In this document: positions 1 through 10,594 of the stretch, piece after piece
Numbering within the stretch: the first letter of the stretch is position 1
Layout of the letters: each line of letters opens with the position of its first letter
Origin: Apostichopus japonicus
Lineage: Eukaryota; Echinodermata; Holothuroidea; Aspidochirotida; Stichopodidae
NCBI RefSeq assembly: GCF_037975245.1
Contig: NC_092567.1
Span: forward strand, 17,284,376-17,348,375
Reading direction: 5' to 3'
DNA length: 64,000 bases
The notes under the pieces: generated by a model
Told to the model about the DNA's origin: nothing
Seen by the model: the letters and a program-made list of their open reading frames with translations, nothing else
Databases searched by the model: none
Made by a program: the position numbers and the translations under genes

Positions 1-1219
1 ATATTATGTCAGCTGTAAGGGTTTTTTTCTTCTGGTGTTTGCTTTCATACGTTGTGCCGAGAGGTTATTGCCGTTTGTTGTCGTGGCTTATAATAACGTT
101 CTCTTCTCCTCTTTTCTACTTTTGGCATAAACACTTTTCTGGACAGTAACCAAATCGATATGTTATTCGATGTTTGTATGTAGGCTATATTTCATTGTAT
201 TCAATTCTCTTTCATCTCTTAGGAAGATATAAAGAGAATAAATCAGCTGAAAATGAACTGTAAAACCAAATCGAAGGACACGTGTTTCTTTGCAATTAGG
301 TTAATTGCTATGAACAGCGCTTCGGAATGAAATCATAAAAAGGAAATAGTTTTGCCGACCTCACTGGATAATCTAATGGTGTTTGCTGAATTTGTTAAAA
401 TACGAATAAATTTAATGATAAAGCAAACCCCAATACTAAGAAGACTGCTCGTTTTAAGGAAAACCTGAAATAAGGACCACATACAGACTCAATGATGAAG
501 GTAAAATTATACAATCAAGCTAAATCAAAAAGTCTGGCAATCTCTGAAGATTTACTTTCAATGTATTTGAACCTAAGATAAGATGGTTATATACAGTTGA
601 GGTTAAATCATATAATCTACATAAGGCATTGCGAGACCGATACTGCTGGTTAAAATACAACCTACCAAACATTAACTTACTTTCCGCAACGGACATGTCA
701 TTTCAGGAGTATCCCAGCAAAGACATAACGTTTTTATAACATTTTGAGAAGGGCGTAGAAATGTTTTAAAAATGTCATTGTGAAAGTTATTTATAAAATT
801 TTGTAGATATCATATTAAACATAAAATACGTTTAAATAAATTACTAAAATTGTTATGGAATAGTTTCCACAAATGTAAAAATGTTTAGAAAACGTTTAAA
901 GGAAGGCATCGAAGAAACTTAAAAATGGAAAATATGTAGCAAAGCCCCGTTCATCTCAAGTCAACACAACAATCTGCAGGGAAATGCCGTTTATTTGATA
1001 AAAATATCGCTGACTTTTGTCAGAATGTCATAACACTATTATAGCATCTTCAAAATATTTTCATGATGACTTAAAACCATATTAATAACATACCTCTTAT
1101 TCCTATTAAACTGTTTATTGTCTCACTTGCACAACCTCCCAAAGATGGCATGAATAAGAAAAATCTGGCACTGTCTAAACGATAATTGAGTATAAACAGA
1201 ATGCAAAAATTGTTTGGTG
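1..1219. other. Intergenic, no gene seen
   Basis: AT-rich sequence collinear with 35675-36870 and 53083-54230. Only short chance ORFs and small indels between copies. It lies downstream of the type 1 TRIM gene, which is transcribed towards it. Confidence 0.6.
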
Positions 1220-1640
1220 TTTGTTAACTTCAAATGACCTTTGATCTCCACCAAAATCTTTATGCTTCTTTTAATTAATGTGGTTCATATACATGATATC
1301 TGCCCAAGCATACCTTTTTGAGATATCGTGTATACAAGTTTTTCACAATTTGACCCATGGTGACCCCAAATGACCTTTGAAATCCACAAAAAAATACACT
1401 ACGCTTCTTGTTACTCAATGTTTTGCACCTTCATAACAAGTATGAGATCTACCCAAGCTTCTAATATTGAGTTGATGTTAACAAGGTTTTCAAAATTTGA
1501 CCTTTGATGACCCCAAATGAACGTTGAACTACACCTGGGTTCTTGTACTCAGTGTGGTACTTCTACACACCAAATATGAAATTGGTCCGACCCTCCCTTC
1601 TTGAGAGATATCGTGTTTACGACTGGGCGTTACAAACGCA
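1220..1640. repeat. Degenerate tandem repeat, TGACCCCAAATGACC type
   Basis: About three imperfect units of roughly 135-145 bp, each starting near a TGACCCCAAATGA/TCAAATGACCTTTGA block and continuing through a 'gagatctgcccaag...ttgagata' block. Equivalent arrays lie in units B and C. It gives short ORFs on both strands that are not genes. Confidence 0.65.
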
Positions 1641-2114
1641 CATACACACACTCCATCATGAATGCATAGTTTACGATTTTCATCGAACCCAAAAATAGTT
1701 TCTGGAAGCTGCCATTTTGTAAATAAGTGGTGCCATAGTGCCACTAGGACCTGAACCTTTTGCTTTCATTTTGCCTTTTCATTGCATTTTTGAAGCTAGA
1801 ATGTCAATAGTGTTGACACTAAAAACGATAAGTTCATGTTAAAACGTTCAACATTTTACAAATCAACATTATTCAAAACCGATCTTGTAATAATTACAGC
1901 AAACACGAAAGCAGGATGACTATTGATCAAGTCTTCTGCATTGGGTGAGAAGAAACATTTAGTCACAGGTAACTCCCAAATGGAATAGAGAGGTTTTTCA
2001 GCTGTGTTAGGGCGTTATTCATGACAGTTATCGCTGAAACATATAGACTAATAATGATGGTAGGGCTTGTGTCTCCTTTCAAATCTAGGCTTGATGTAAA
2101 TGTGACACAAGATA

Positions 2115-2120
2115 TTTATT
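2115..2120 (-). promoter_or_regulatory. Probable polyadenylation signal of type 1 TRIM gene A1
   Basis: AATAAA on the minus strand about 85 bases past the A1 stop codon. It is conserved in unit B (37728-37733). In unit C the matching site is altered to a non-canonical word. Confidence 0.45.
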
Positions 2121-2205
2121 GACAAATCGAGGAGTTGTTGTGCTGTTTTCTAGAAGGTATACCACATGATCATAGAACGTGTACCAGTGTAAAGTAGGGA
2201 GTGAA

Positions 2206-3510
2206 TTATGTTTCATGGTAGGCAGGAATTGGAAGTGTGAAATATTGCTTCGTCAAGCTACAAATCTTTATAAACTTCGCTACAACCAAAAAAATCAAAA
2301 ATATGAAATTCCAATCTAATGTTTTTTTGTTAATTGGAGGTAGAACCGTCCGATAATATTCTGCGAGACTATCAGTGACCAATTTAATCTGATTTTCACT
2401 GTGGTAAGTCCCTAAATGATAAATCTTGAATTTAAGTAGTATTTCGTTCTGTATCTTGATGCATATCTTTCCCATGTCCTCATCCAAGTTGTCCAATGAC
2501 TTACATACATCAGGAAAATCCTCTACAACTGACCAGTCGTTTTTAGACTTAATGATTTCTGATGCTGATCTTTCAAGTTCGTTGTATCTCTTGATTACTT
2601 CGTAAGCTCTTGCGCGTACATCATTCAAAATTTCATGCTCCTGGTTCTGTTCCACACGTTTCTCACATTCCTTGTATGTATCTTGTAAAGCCCTAAGCTT
2701 TTTAACGAGTTTATCCTTATTCTTGAGGCCTAGTTGCATACTCTCTTCTAGGTTAACGAACAAAACACCCATCATCACTAATGATATGTCAGTTTTTGGA
2801 TAAGCATAGTGACGAAATTCAGCGATAACCGTTTCAAGTTCCTCTAGAGCTACGTCAAATTTGACAATTTCATCTTGTATCTTTAGTCGTAAGCATGCAT
2901 ATTGGTAGCACAATATTTTCTTGTATGCATCATTTCCCTTTATTAATTCATCCACAAATGACATATTGTTAAATGATTTCCTTTTTTCGATCGATACTCT
3001 CAGTTTCTTTTTTAGTATCATCCTTTCCTTTTCAGCAAGAATTCGAATGTCGTTTATAACGCAGTCAGATGCAACATGCTGGACATGAGTTATACCATTT
3101 ACCTTGAGACTAATCTCTCTCAGTGGTGGTTCTTTGGATACACTCTTGTTTTGATGCCACATATAGCAAGCTTGGCAGAGGTGTCCGTTCCTTTCAAAAC
3201 TATGGTTTACGCAACCAATGTAATCACGTTTAACAACGTCAGTAATCTCACTTCTCTTTCTATGTACGTCCTCGACAAAATTTTTAACTGCATAATCTGT
3301 TTTAAATCCTTCTGGTGGGATTGAGAATAAATCCCGACATACAGCGCATTCTAGTTCTCCTTGTCGTTGTTTAATATACGATTCTAAACAGTCACTACAA
3401 TATCTATGAAGACACGGTAACACCTTGGGTTCTTTCAAAGGTTGAATGCAAATTGGACAAGACAGCAACTTTTCTTCGATTTCATCAAGAACTGTGGTTA
3501 GAGATTCCAT
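2206..3510 (-). CDS. Membrane-anchored RING/B-box TRIM-like protein, type 1, copy A1
   Basis: Predicted E3 ubiquitin ligase of 434 residues in one uninterrupted coding exon. The RING is a canonical C3HC4: C18, C21, C33, H35, C38, C41, C55, C58. A degenerate B-box-like knuckle follows (C100-x2-H103, C112-x2-C115, H119). It lacks the middle Cys/His pair present in the type 2 proteins and has Ser where C1 keeps Cys. Residues about 150-390 are Lys/Glu/Leu-rich and helical, the usual TRIM coiled-coil position. A single hydrophobic segment at about 400-416 near the C-terminus suggests a tail anchor, as in vertebrate TRIM13 and TRIM59; the ER location is inference from those. The tail ends LPIPAYHET. 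The start is the first ATG of the frame, and the N-terminus (MESLTTVLDEI) is conserved in all copies. There is no B30.2 or NHL domain, so a substrate reader is not evident. Residues 224-286 are sharply diverged from B1. Confidence 0.9.
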   Translation of the reverse strand: MESLTTVLDEIEEKLLSCPICIQPLKEPKVLPCLHRYCSDCLESYIKQRQGELECAVCRDLFSIPPEGFKTDYAVKNFVEDVHRKRSEITDVVKRDYIGCVNHSFERNGHLCQACYMWHQNKSVSKEPPLREISLKVNGITHVQHVASDCVINDIRILAEKERMILKKKLRVSIEKRKSFNNMSFVDELIKGNDAYKKILCYQYACLRLKIQDEIVKFDVALEELETVIAEFRHYAYPKTDISLVMMGVLFVNLEESMQLGLKNKDKLVKKLRALQDTYKECEKRVEQNQEHEILNDVRARAYEVIKRYNELERSASEIIKSKNDWSVVEDFPDVCKSLDNLDEDMGKICIKIQNEILLKFKIYHLGTYHSENQIKLVTDSLAEYYRTVLPPINKKTLDWNFIFLIFLVVAKFIKICSLTKQYFTLPIPAYHET

Positions 3511-3549
3511 CTTTAGAGAGGGTATGGTTACTGAAGCTTAGATTTCTCT

Positions 3550-3623
3550 CTGTTAAGAAGAAAATAAAGTGTTGTAAATGGTATCAATCTTCTTGGAAAT
3601 ATCCTATTGTCATGTTTACTTAC
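3550..3623 (-). other. Putative 74 bp intron in the 5' UTR of A1
   Basis: On the minus strand a pyrimidine-rich acceptor (TTCTTCTTAACAG) ends at 3550, 39 bases upstream of the ATG. A consensus donor (CG/GTAAGT) starts at 3623. The same pair with the same 74 bp spacing is in unit B (39162-39235). Unit C keeps the acceptor but has lost the donor region, so there a donor farther upstream would be needed. Splicing is inferred only. Confidence 0.4.
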
Positions 3624-4798
3624 CGAAGATGATACTAAACACATAAACAGACTGATGAATTACAAATTCACCCTCTATATTCGGAGTGGTTAGAATATTG
3701 TGTGACAAAAATAAATGTATGGACAACCATAGGTCAAACCAGGAATTCGGGAACTCAGAGAAAAATTAATTGGAGGAGACATTTGTTGCTACTGTTCCGT
3801 GACGTCTCGAATCTCCGAAAGAAATATATGTGGAATACCGAAATGCAGCGCGGGCAGACTCAGACAATAACGGAGCGAGAAATGAGTAGATTAAGGATAG
3901 AACCAGGATTTATTCACCTACAGATATAGAAAGGTCAAAGACAACACAATGCAACAAGCCAAGTATCCCTTACTCTAAGACAAACTTTCTTATCTCCCAT
4001 AACTGATCCTATCGGGATTTACCTACCCTTCTTTTGACATTAATGATTGACTTTTCTCACTATATTTCCGGAAGATTTCCAAGTAAACTATCCCGGAAAT
4101 AACTCACAGTCTTGGAATGTCACTACTTGTTTAACTTCCGTAACGAAAGTCGCTTTCTTATAAGGTCGTTTGCTGGCCTTCGGAAGATTCGCCACCACGT
4201 GTAGCGTACTTAGAGCCCTTCCTGGATACGACAACCGGAAACGAATGTGATACCCCTGTTTTGTCCATTACACTACACAATGCGACAATGTTTAGCATCA
4301 AAGCCATATTACAAAGGTATGTTGCAGGAGTCAGTAAGGAAGTAAGAGTCTAGACTTATTCGAAAGCAATGCCTTGATATATGTCTTACCGAGAATCATT
4401 TGAGTTTAATGATACTACTTTTATAATCATATCCACGGTTCTCCAAACAGACACAAGTGGTATGCATGTTCAGGCATGGGTTTACGAATATTAAACAACA
4501 TGCGTGTGTGAATAGTATGGAAGGAAAACCTACCCTGGTAATATTCATGTGAACATATGATTACCGTAAAATACAATAAAACAAGAAATTTGAAATCACT
4601 CAATTCTTAACGTTCTGTCAAATATTAAAGGTGTAATAAAAAATTTAAAAAGGCTGCTATCTTTTACATCTCTGTTTAGGAAGAAACCACCAACGTCTGG
4701 CCAAAGAAGTTTGTAGGCTAAGATATGATATTTTGATGGTCATTGATTATTCATATTTATGCATCATTAGCTTCACAAAAACTTCACAGAAAGTACTT
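3624..4798. other. Intergenic between type 1 and type 2 TRIM genes, unit A
   Basis: About 1.2 kb, nearly identical to 39236-40409. It should contain the type 1 promoter (minus strand). No clear TATA box or other gene. The short plus-strand ORFs here are conserved only because the whole block is nearly identical between A and B. Confidence 0.5.
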
Positions 4799-6094
4799 TT
4801 AACGAACACAATAAATGAAAATCATGAAACAAATCCACAAAACACAACATATCACTGCTCGATTTCTTTCTCGTTCATACTTGTCACACATATTACTAAT
4901 CAATATGTGTTTGTTTACACTGTTGTAAGTTGGAATCTCTAGACCTTTAATGTTACATAAAACACCGAATTCCAATTTTAAAAATGTGTCCTTTATATCC
5001 TCTTCCAAGTGATCGATCGAGGCACATACATCAGGAATATGCTTTACGGCCATCCAATTGTTCCAAGATTCGAGAATGTTGGATGAACGTTTGGTCAATT
5101 TGTCATACCTCGCTCTAAGCTTTGTGGAAATTTTTGCAAGTTTCGTGACCTCCTTTTTTGTGCTCGACTGTTGTTTACGCAAATAGGTAATGAACACTTC
5201 GTATTTTATCTGCAATTCTCTAATCAGTTCCATAAGAAATTGTTTATTCCGTCCACCTACCCTCCTGACTTCTTTTAATTCGTTTAGGACATCCACCTGA
5301 TTCCAGTTCACCATATTCCAAACTGTCCACAATATTACGCTTTTTAAGTTTTCTTCAATTTTTTGAATGATTCTTCCAATGCGACAGAGTTTATGGTTAT
5401 ATATTTCAACATCGTCTTCTATCAATCTTACTTGACATTTCAACTTCTCCAGTGTTGTTTCCATGTAATTCTTAACCAGTACATCAACTCTTTCAAAGAC
5501 TGCTCTCTTTCCAGGCATCTTTACAATATACTTCTTGCAAAATGTTAATGCTCTAGATTTGTTAGCAAGGCGTTTTCTTTCTTCTACTGCTAAAATATCA
5601 ACTTTGTTTATGGCGGACGCATATGAAAATGTAAAACTTTCACTCTTCATCTGCACTTCTTGAATAATTTCTTTCAAACCAGCAAAGCTTGAGCAACTGC
5701 CTGGGCTGTTCCTCACCTTGACATGAGAATAGTAGCAGTTTTCACAAAGGTATCCCTTCCGATCAAAACAATAGGCTACTGCTGTTCGATGTTTTTGACA
5801 TCTGACACAGTTATGTAAATCGATATCAATCTCAGGTTTTTCAAATGTAACATGCTCAACTAAGCTTTTAATGAAGTAATCTGTTTTAAATCCGTCGGAA
5901 GGTACCGTGAAGAACTCTCGACATACAGCACATTGTAGTTGTCCTTTCTGTTGTTTGATGTAGGATTCTAAACAGCTACTACAATATCGATGAAGACATG
6001 GTAAAAATTTGGGTTCTTTCAAAAGTTGAATGCAAATTGGACAAGAGAGAGAATTTTCTCCGATTTCATAAAGAATTGTGTTTATAGATTCCAT
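4799..6094 (-). CDS. Membrane-anchored RING/B-box TRIM-like protein, type 2, copy A2
   Basis: Predicted E3 ubiquitin ligase of 431 residues, one coding exon. RING C3HC4 at C18, C21, C33, H35, C38, C41, C55, C58. The B-box type 2 is better preserved than in type 1: C96-x2-C99, H102, C109, D111, C117-x2-C120, H124. A long charged helical region (about 145-390) holds repeated Lys/Arg/Glu stretches, and a hydrophobic Cys-rich anchor fills about 410-428 (VICCVLWICFMIFIYC), ending at the C-terminus. This gives a tail-anchored RING-B-box-coiled-coil-TM layout. It lies upstream of A1 on the same strand, about 1.3 kb apart, so the two could be separate transcripts. It differs from B2 at only four residues (Ala/Thr, Leu/Val, Ile/Glu, Lys/Arg). 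A plausible acceptor AG sits just before the ATG. Confidence 0.9.
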   Translation of the reverse strand: MESINTILYEIGENSLSCPICIQLLKEPKFLPCLHRYCSSCLESYIKQQKGQLQCAVCREFFTVPSDGFKTDYFIKSLVEHVTFEKPEIDIDLHNCVRCQKHRTAVAYCFDRKGYLCENCYYSHVKVRNSPGSCSSFAGLKEIIQEVQMKSESFTFSYASAINKVDILAVEERKRLANKSRALTFCKKYIVKMPGKRAVFERVDVLVKNYMETTLEKLKCQVRLIEDDVEIYNHKLCRIGRIIQKIEENLKSVILWTVWNMVNWNQVDVLNELKEVRRVGGRNKQFLMELIRELQIKYEVFITYLRKQQSSTKKEVTKLAKISTKLRARYDKLTKRSSNILESWNNWMAVKHIPDVCASIDHLEEDIKDTFLKLEFGVLCNIKGLEIPTYNSVNKHILISNMCDKYERERNRAVICCVLWICFMIFIYCVR

Positions 6095-6709
6095 CTTTAT
6101 GTAAGTTAGTTGGCAGAGCGGTTAAAAACTCCATGAATTGTGAAAGCATCGCAGTTAATACGGTCCTTACACAGTGAAATCACCAAACATTTATTTTTTG
6201 TGAGCCAGGAACACCAGATACAAAATGGCCATCAGAAACAGAAATCTAGTATAGGAAAATGTTGGTATCTTCAAAGATGATATAATTGCCAAGAACTCGA
6301 TCATGCCGCGTTAAACGTCGACTGTAGATTCCAGTTATTAATATGTTAATATTTGACTATTTTTTGGTGCATTTGCTATGAAACAACAGCTTCATGTATA
6401 TGTCTGCAGTGCAAAATATGTTAATCTTCCAATTAACATGTTATCATTTTAACTAGTTGTTTACTACTTCCAAGTAGCATTCTATATCCTTCAGGGTTGT
6501 CACTGTATGATAGTTTATTTGCCCCCCCTAAACCCCCACGGTGATTCAATTTGTCAATTTTAGTGTCACAGTCAGGGCCAGGTCAAATTCATATTAATAT
6601 AAGCATGTATCACAACGGTGCAACTGTCGAAGTACCTATGGGTAAAATAATAGAGAGGATTTATTTCAAATGGCATGAGGTGATTTCTTAGGATGAAGAT
6701 CTGATTTAA
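6095..6709. other. Upstream flank of A2, no gene seen
   Basis: Conserved with 41706-42315 and 60097-60711. Probably includes the promoter/5' UTR of the type 2 gene. A TGGCAGAGCGG word near 6109 resembles a Pol III A-box but has no B-box partner. Confidence 0.45.
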
Positions 6710-6712
6710 TCT

Positions 6713-7350
6713 CACGGGGAAAAAACACGCGTTTAAATCGCCGTTTTCGGTCTGTAATTGCGACGTAAATTCCGAGTTCCAGCCTGTTTCCGTTACGTTT
6801 CCACTCCTGAAACTAGTGATTAAGGTAAGCTTACGACCCAACTTAAACGCGTGAGTTTTCCGCGTTCGCGATGACTTATTTACCGAGTACGCGGTGACCG
6901 TAAACGCCAAGTGTCATCCAAATACGGTGAAGCTCACTTAATCGTGCGGTTTCAGGGAAGGGTAATCTTTACGTTTCCTGTCACAATTACAACAGATTCG
7001 CTACCTTAAACATGACCGTTAATCTGGAGTTTACGTTTGAATCCAGCAGTAAACTTCTCGCATTGATCATCGTAAACGCCATGATTACACCAATATATAC
7101 GGAGAAACGTGGTCATCGTAAACACATTACTTACGACCAATACAGGGGCTGGGCTTATTCGCCACGTTTAGGGAGTCTTAATCGGGTTGATTAGGCTGAG
7201 AAATACACGGACCACCTCTATCAAATATTACATTTGATTTAAAGAAAATTAAAAATAATAAACATAAAATCACACTCGTTTGATTTTCCACTTTTTCATT
7301 TATATATTTGCACCTCATATCGCATCGTAAACGTTTATTTGTTATTTTTA
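6713..7350. repeat. Left TIR and subterminal CGTAAAC-motif region
   Basis: After the TIR, words such as CGTAAACGCC, ACGTTTACG, CTTACGACC and GTTTACGTTTG recur in both orientations over about 600 bp. They are also dense at the right end and scarce between. In CACTA elements comparable subterminal repeats bind the element's own proteins; that role here is inference. Confidence 0.65.
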
Positions 7351-7711
7351 CACTTATACAAAAATTATGTAAATGAACGAAATACCACTTCTAATGTGTA
7401 AATACATCTAAATGCAACTCAATATTGCTTTACATCATAGTGCTGAATATTCAGCTTTTTGAATACAAAGTTTAAACCTCGAGAAGCCATTTTCCTTTTC
7501 AAATTTCAAAACATGCATTATTGTCCGGAGAATGTTTTTTGATGCCCAAATATTACTCTACTTACATTGTGGCAATTATATACACATGCAACGATTTTAA
7601 TGCCAGGTGAAAGAAAGAAAAAAACAAGTAAATATGGAATGTTTCTATTTTTAGTTACTAGTTTGCAAATCAAAACCTCTGAAAACCAGCTACCCACTTG
7701 AAGTAACTTAA

Positions 7712-8327
7712 AGCAGCATTTTGCGTCCTTTTCTATGATTTTTCTAAACCTCACTGATTCCACTTTGCCATAACGATATACATAACTAGCTAATCTATTT
7801 ATATTTTACTTCAAATGGTGGCATAAAAGTCGAAAAAATTGCAACTTTCAACTTTGTTGTTCTCCAAGATATTTTCCGTTGGGAACCCAATAAACCTCGC
7901 CCATAATATGAATATTTAAACACTACGAACGTCATTGACAGATACGTAATATAACACCACGCTTGATTTGTGTACAGTCTATATGGCAGTTGTACCAGGG
8001 AGTTGCATAACAACTCCCTGGTACAACCAACGCGAAGTCTTGAATCTATTTTTAGCAACGGCTCATAACTTAACCTGCATCTCTGATTGGTTGAATTCAA
8101 ACTAGTGGGTTTGGCGGAATTGTATGCGATTAATTTTAACTTTGAAATTTGTCGAGGACACTCTTCTCATTTATCGACATAAATCGTTAATTACTCGCTA
8201 ATTAACGCTCTTGGCAGGGTGAAACTTGGATGGTATCTTAGATTGCTGTTTTATGATTGATACATGTAAAAAAATCGATGCACATGTTAAAAAAGTGGAA
8301 AAAAGCGACCCAACGCAAAATGCTGCT
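7712..8327. mobile_element. Nested 616 bp MITE with TTAA target duplication
   Basis: Inverted ends AGCAGCATTTTGCGT (7712-7726) and its complement (8313-8327) are flanked by TTAA on both sides (7708-7711, 8328-8331). TTAA duplications are typical of piggyBac and Kolobok elements. There is no coding capacity. It sits inside the large element, so it jumped in later or was carried along. Confidence 0.75.
7989..8027. repeat. Perfect 17 bp hairpin with CATAA loop
   Basis: Arms 7989-8005 and 8011-8027 (GTTGTACCAGGGAGTTG) are exactly complementary, with a 5-base loop. Related CAGGGAG-type hairpins recur at 19596-19616 and 19772-19807 in the same host element. Confidence 0.7.
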
Positions 8328-8331
8328 TTAA

Positions 8332-9559
8332 CATATATCAGCAGTTAAATTGAACCAAACAAATTTATGTTTAAAATTCGGTGTGTTTATCCTCATATGA
8401 TATAAACGCCTAGGCACTTCTTCCATGATGGTTATCGGCCCCTCGACCCCCCCCCCCACCCAGGCCCGGAAACGGTACCAGCCTCTTTTATGTGGAACGA
8501 ACTTGACACAGAACACCACTTCCTGCCTCATTTCGTAGCACGCTTAATATTTTGTTGCTGCTTTAAATTTTATTCTAATTAACATATATTTTGATATAAA
8601 ATGCAATGATAGCCCAAACAAGATCTCTAATTTTTTTACCCTGAATGTCTGGAATTAACCATGCATGAATAATGAAAGACAAACGTACAAGTACAACAAC
8701 ATTTCGACGACAAGTTATTAGACCTATGCTCTATAGCTATGTCTTATTTTAAAATATGATTTACTAAATGATTCATTAAAAATTAATAGAATCATGCTTT
8801 TTTCTTGGCTTTTGATTCCTGAAAATATTTTAAGGATAACTTAATCCTTAACATTTTATCCCTTGATGGAATATATTAGCTGTGAAGGGAAATTTAAAAA
8901 AAAGGCTTCCATTAAAGCAAAAGTCTAACAAGGAAATAATAATTAATCTGACATCTATTATTATGGGCATATTCTTTCTTCCTTGTTGCATTTATCTCAG
9001 GCAGGATTTCGTTTAAAAGGTATCATGTTATTACACCAAATGTTTAATTAGAGAAAACTCTTCTTTATTATACAAAATCGTCCACTGCAACTTGTTTGTA
9101 TCCGAAACAACGGCGTTTGCTGTTTGTTCCTGGTGCCTCATTAATCAACAAATGCTCAGGACAGGATTATCCACGTGCAACAGGGGCACGAGTTTAAACG
9201 TTGGGTAAAAAATTCAAAGAAATATTGTTATAACGTTACATTATTCTACGTTGTATATGGTACAAAAAGTTCAAAGAAGTCAAACGAAATGGACTTCGAT
9301 ATGCAGTCTTTACGCTGTTGATCAATGACTGTTTTTATGTGATGTTTTAATGTACGTATCATAACCACCGTGGGCAAATAGATGTCTTTTGTGAGCTATA
9401 CATCCGGCGTTATCCGGTACCAATGTATCTCTATGGGAGCTCCAATAAACTGTTTGCCATGGGCCTCCCACAAGCTTAATCCGGCACATCAAACAATGAC
9501 CATTTTCACCATTTGGAGGGGGGTCATACCTTCATTGTTATTGTTCAGCCTAATTAACA
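8332..9559. other. Element interior, no gene seen
   Basis: AT-rich sequence between the MITE and the coding relic; a poly-C tract at about 8449-8459. No supported feature. Confidence 0.4.
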
Positions 9560-9860
9560 GCCCAAGTTGGGGCGTCAGTCGGTACGCATTTTAAAGATAC
9601 GTCTCCTTTCCTAACGGTGGGTATCCTTTTTTCTGGACTTTTCGCTAAGGAGAACGTCCTTATAAGAATGAGTCCAGCCTCATTTTGTTCAGCCTTTCCG
9701 ACTCCCAAGTGAACTCCTGCACTACGGTACCCTAGCTCGTTCGCTCTCCATGTCAGATTCCTCGGATGACATATACTCAGTTGACATCACTGTACAGTCT
9801 GTCTTTTCTCTCCTCTGACCAGTCTATGTTCTTCATTGCGCTCAATCTACACTGAAGTTT
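9560..9860 (-). pseudogene. Decayed exon of an uncharacterised transposon-associated protein
   Basis: On the minus strand a strong splice acceptor (pyrimidine tract then TTTACAG at 9861) precedes a broken reading that pieces together as DWSEERKDR, STEYMSSEESDMESE, WESERLNKM and DAPTWAVN, separated by frameshifts and stops. The order acidic 'MSSEES' stretch, 'W-S-E' motif, basic Ser/Pro-rich tract, 'P-WAV' is one I associate with uncharacterised transposon-linked proteins of marine invertebrates. That is from memory and unverified. It could be a remnant of the host element's own gene or of a nested one. Confidence 0.35.
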
Positions 9861-9959
9861 CTGTAAACAAAGACACAAGAATAAGTATGAATTAGACATA
9901 TATAAAGATCAGTTGGCATATAGTTTACTTTGTCGAAAAATATACTAGCTCAAACTGTC

Positions 9960-10260
9960 AATATCTCCAGCCCCCCCCCCCAGTGAAAAATGTGGAGGCG
10001 CGGAAGTATCATTCCGCCCCCCCCCCCCCGCTTCGCACGTCAGAAAAACCCCTTTTTCATTTCCAAATGAGAAAAAAATCTCATTTGGAGCACCAAATTG
10101 CATCTAAGGCCTGCAGGTGAAAATACAAAATTAAGTTTACAAAATGGGGTGGGTGTTGAAGTGTGCTTTATTGCACCAAATTGCATCTGAGGCCACCTGG
10201 AAATGCAAAAACTTCCCTTAGACCCCTCCCCCGGGCCGGCCATCAGTCTTCAACCCCCTA
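9960..10260. repeat. C-tract-rich dispersed repeat with internal duplication
   Basis: Contains poly-C runs near 9970 and 10016 and two copies of a 'CACCAAATTGCATCT(A/G)AGGCC' block about 100 bases apart (near 10091 and 10176). It looks like a decayed dispersed repeat; no family recognised. Short ORFs here are artefacts. Confidence 0.4.
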
Positions 10261-10594
10261 CTCAAATGTACCTTCCTACGCCACTGTATGTTTCAACGGT
10301 TTACAAAGCAGATTTGTTTATGGGTTGGGGGAGGTAGGGGGTACGTGGTCGGGTGACGTTCACCATCACAAGGTTAGAACGTGAATGTATCAATAACAGT
10401 ATACCCTTGCAAATTGTGCATGAAACATTTTACAGATATCTAAAAGGAGATTATTATATTATTTCTCTCACTGTCATATTTTAACTCTTTTAATTTATCG
10501 TTGTTAAAGGAGCGAATGCCTGTACAGGTCTAGGGTTTATATAACGGTGACTTTTAGTGATTGAAAAATTACATTAATAAGTCTTGGCCTAGTG

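Noticed and set aside
3702-3929. 75-codon plus-strand ORF conserved at 39314-39541
   Set aside because: Conserved only because the A and B blocks are nearly identical; disrupted in C and without protein features.
6100-6125. TGGCAGAGCGG, a perfect Pol III A-box word upstream of A2 (and B2; altered in C2)
   Set aside because: No B-box or cloverleaf follows, so not a tRNA gene; its conservation is explained by the near-identical units.
6572-6910. 112-codon minus-strand ORF across the left end of the large element
   Set aside because: Crosses the insertion boundary into the TIR and subterminal repeats, so it cannot be an ancestral gene.
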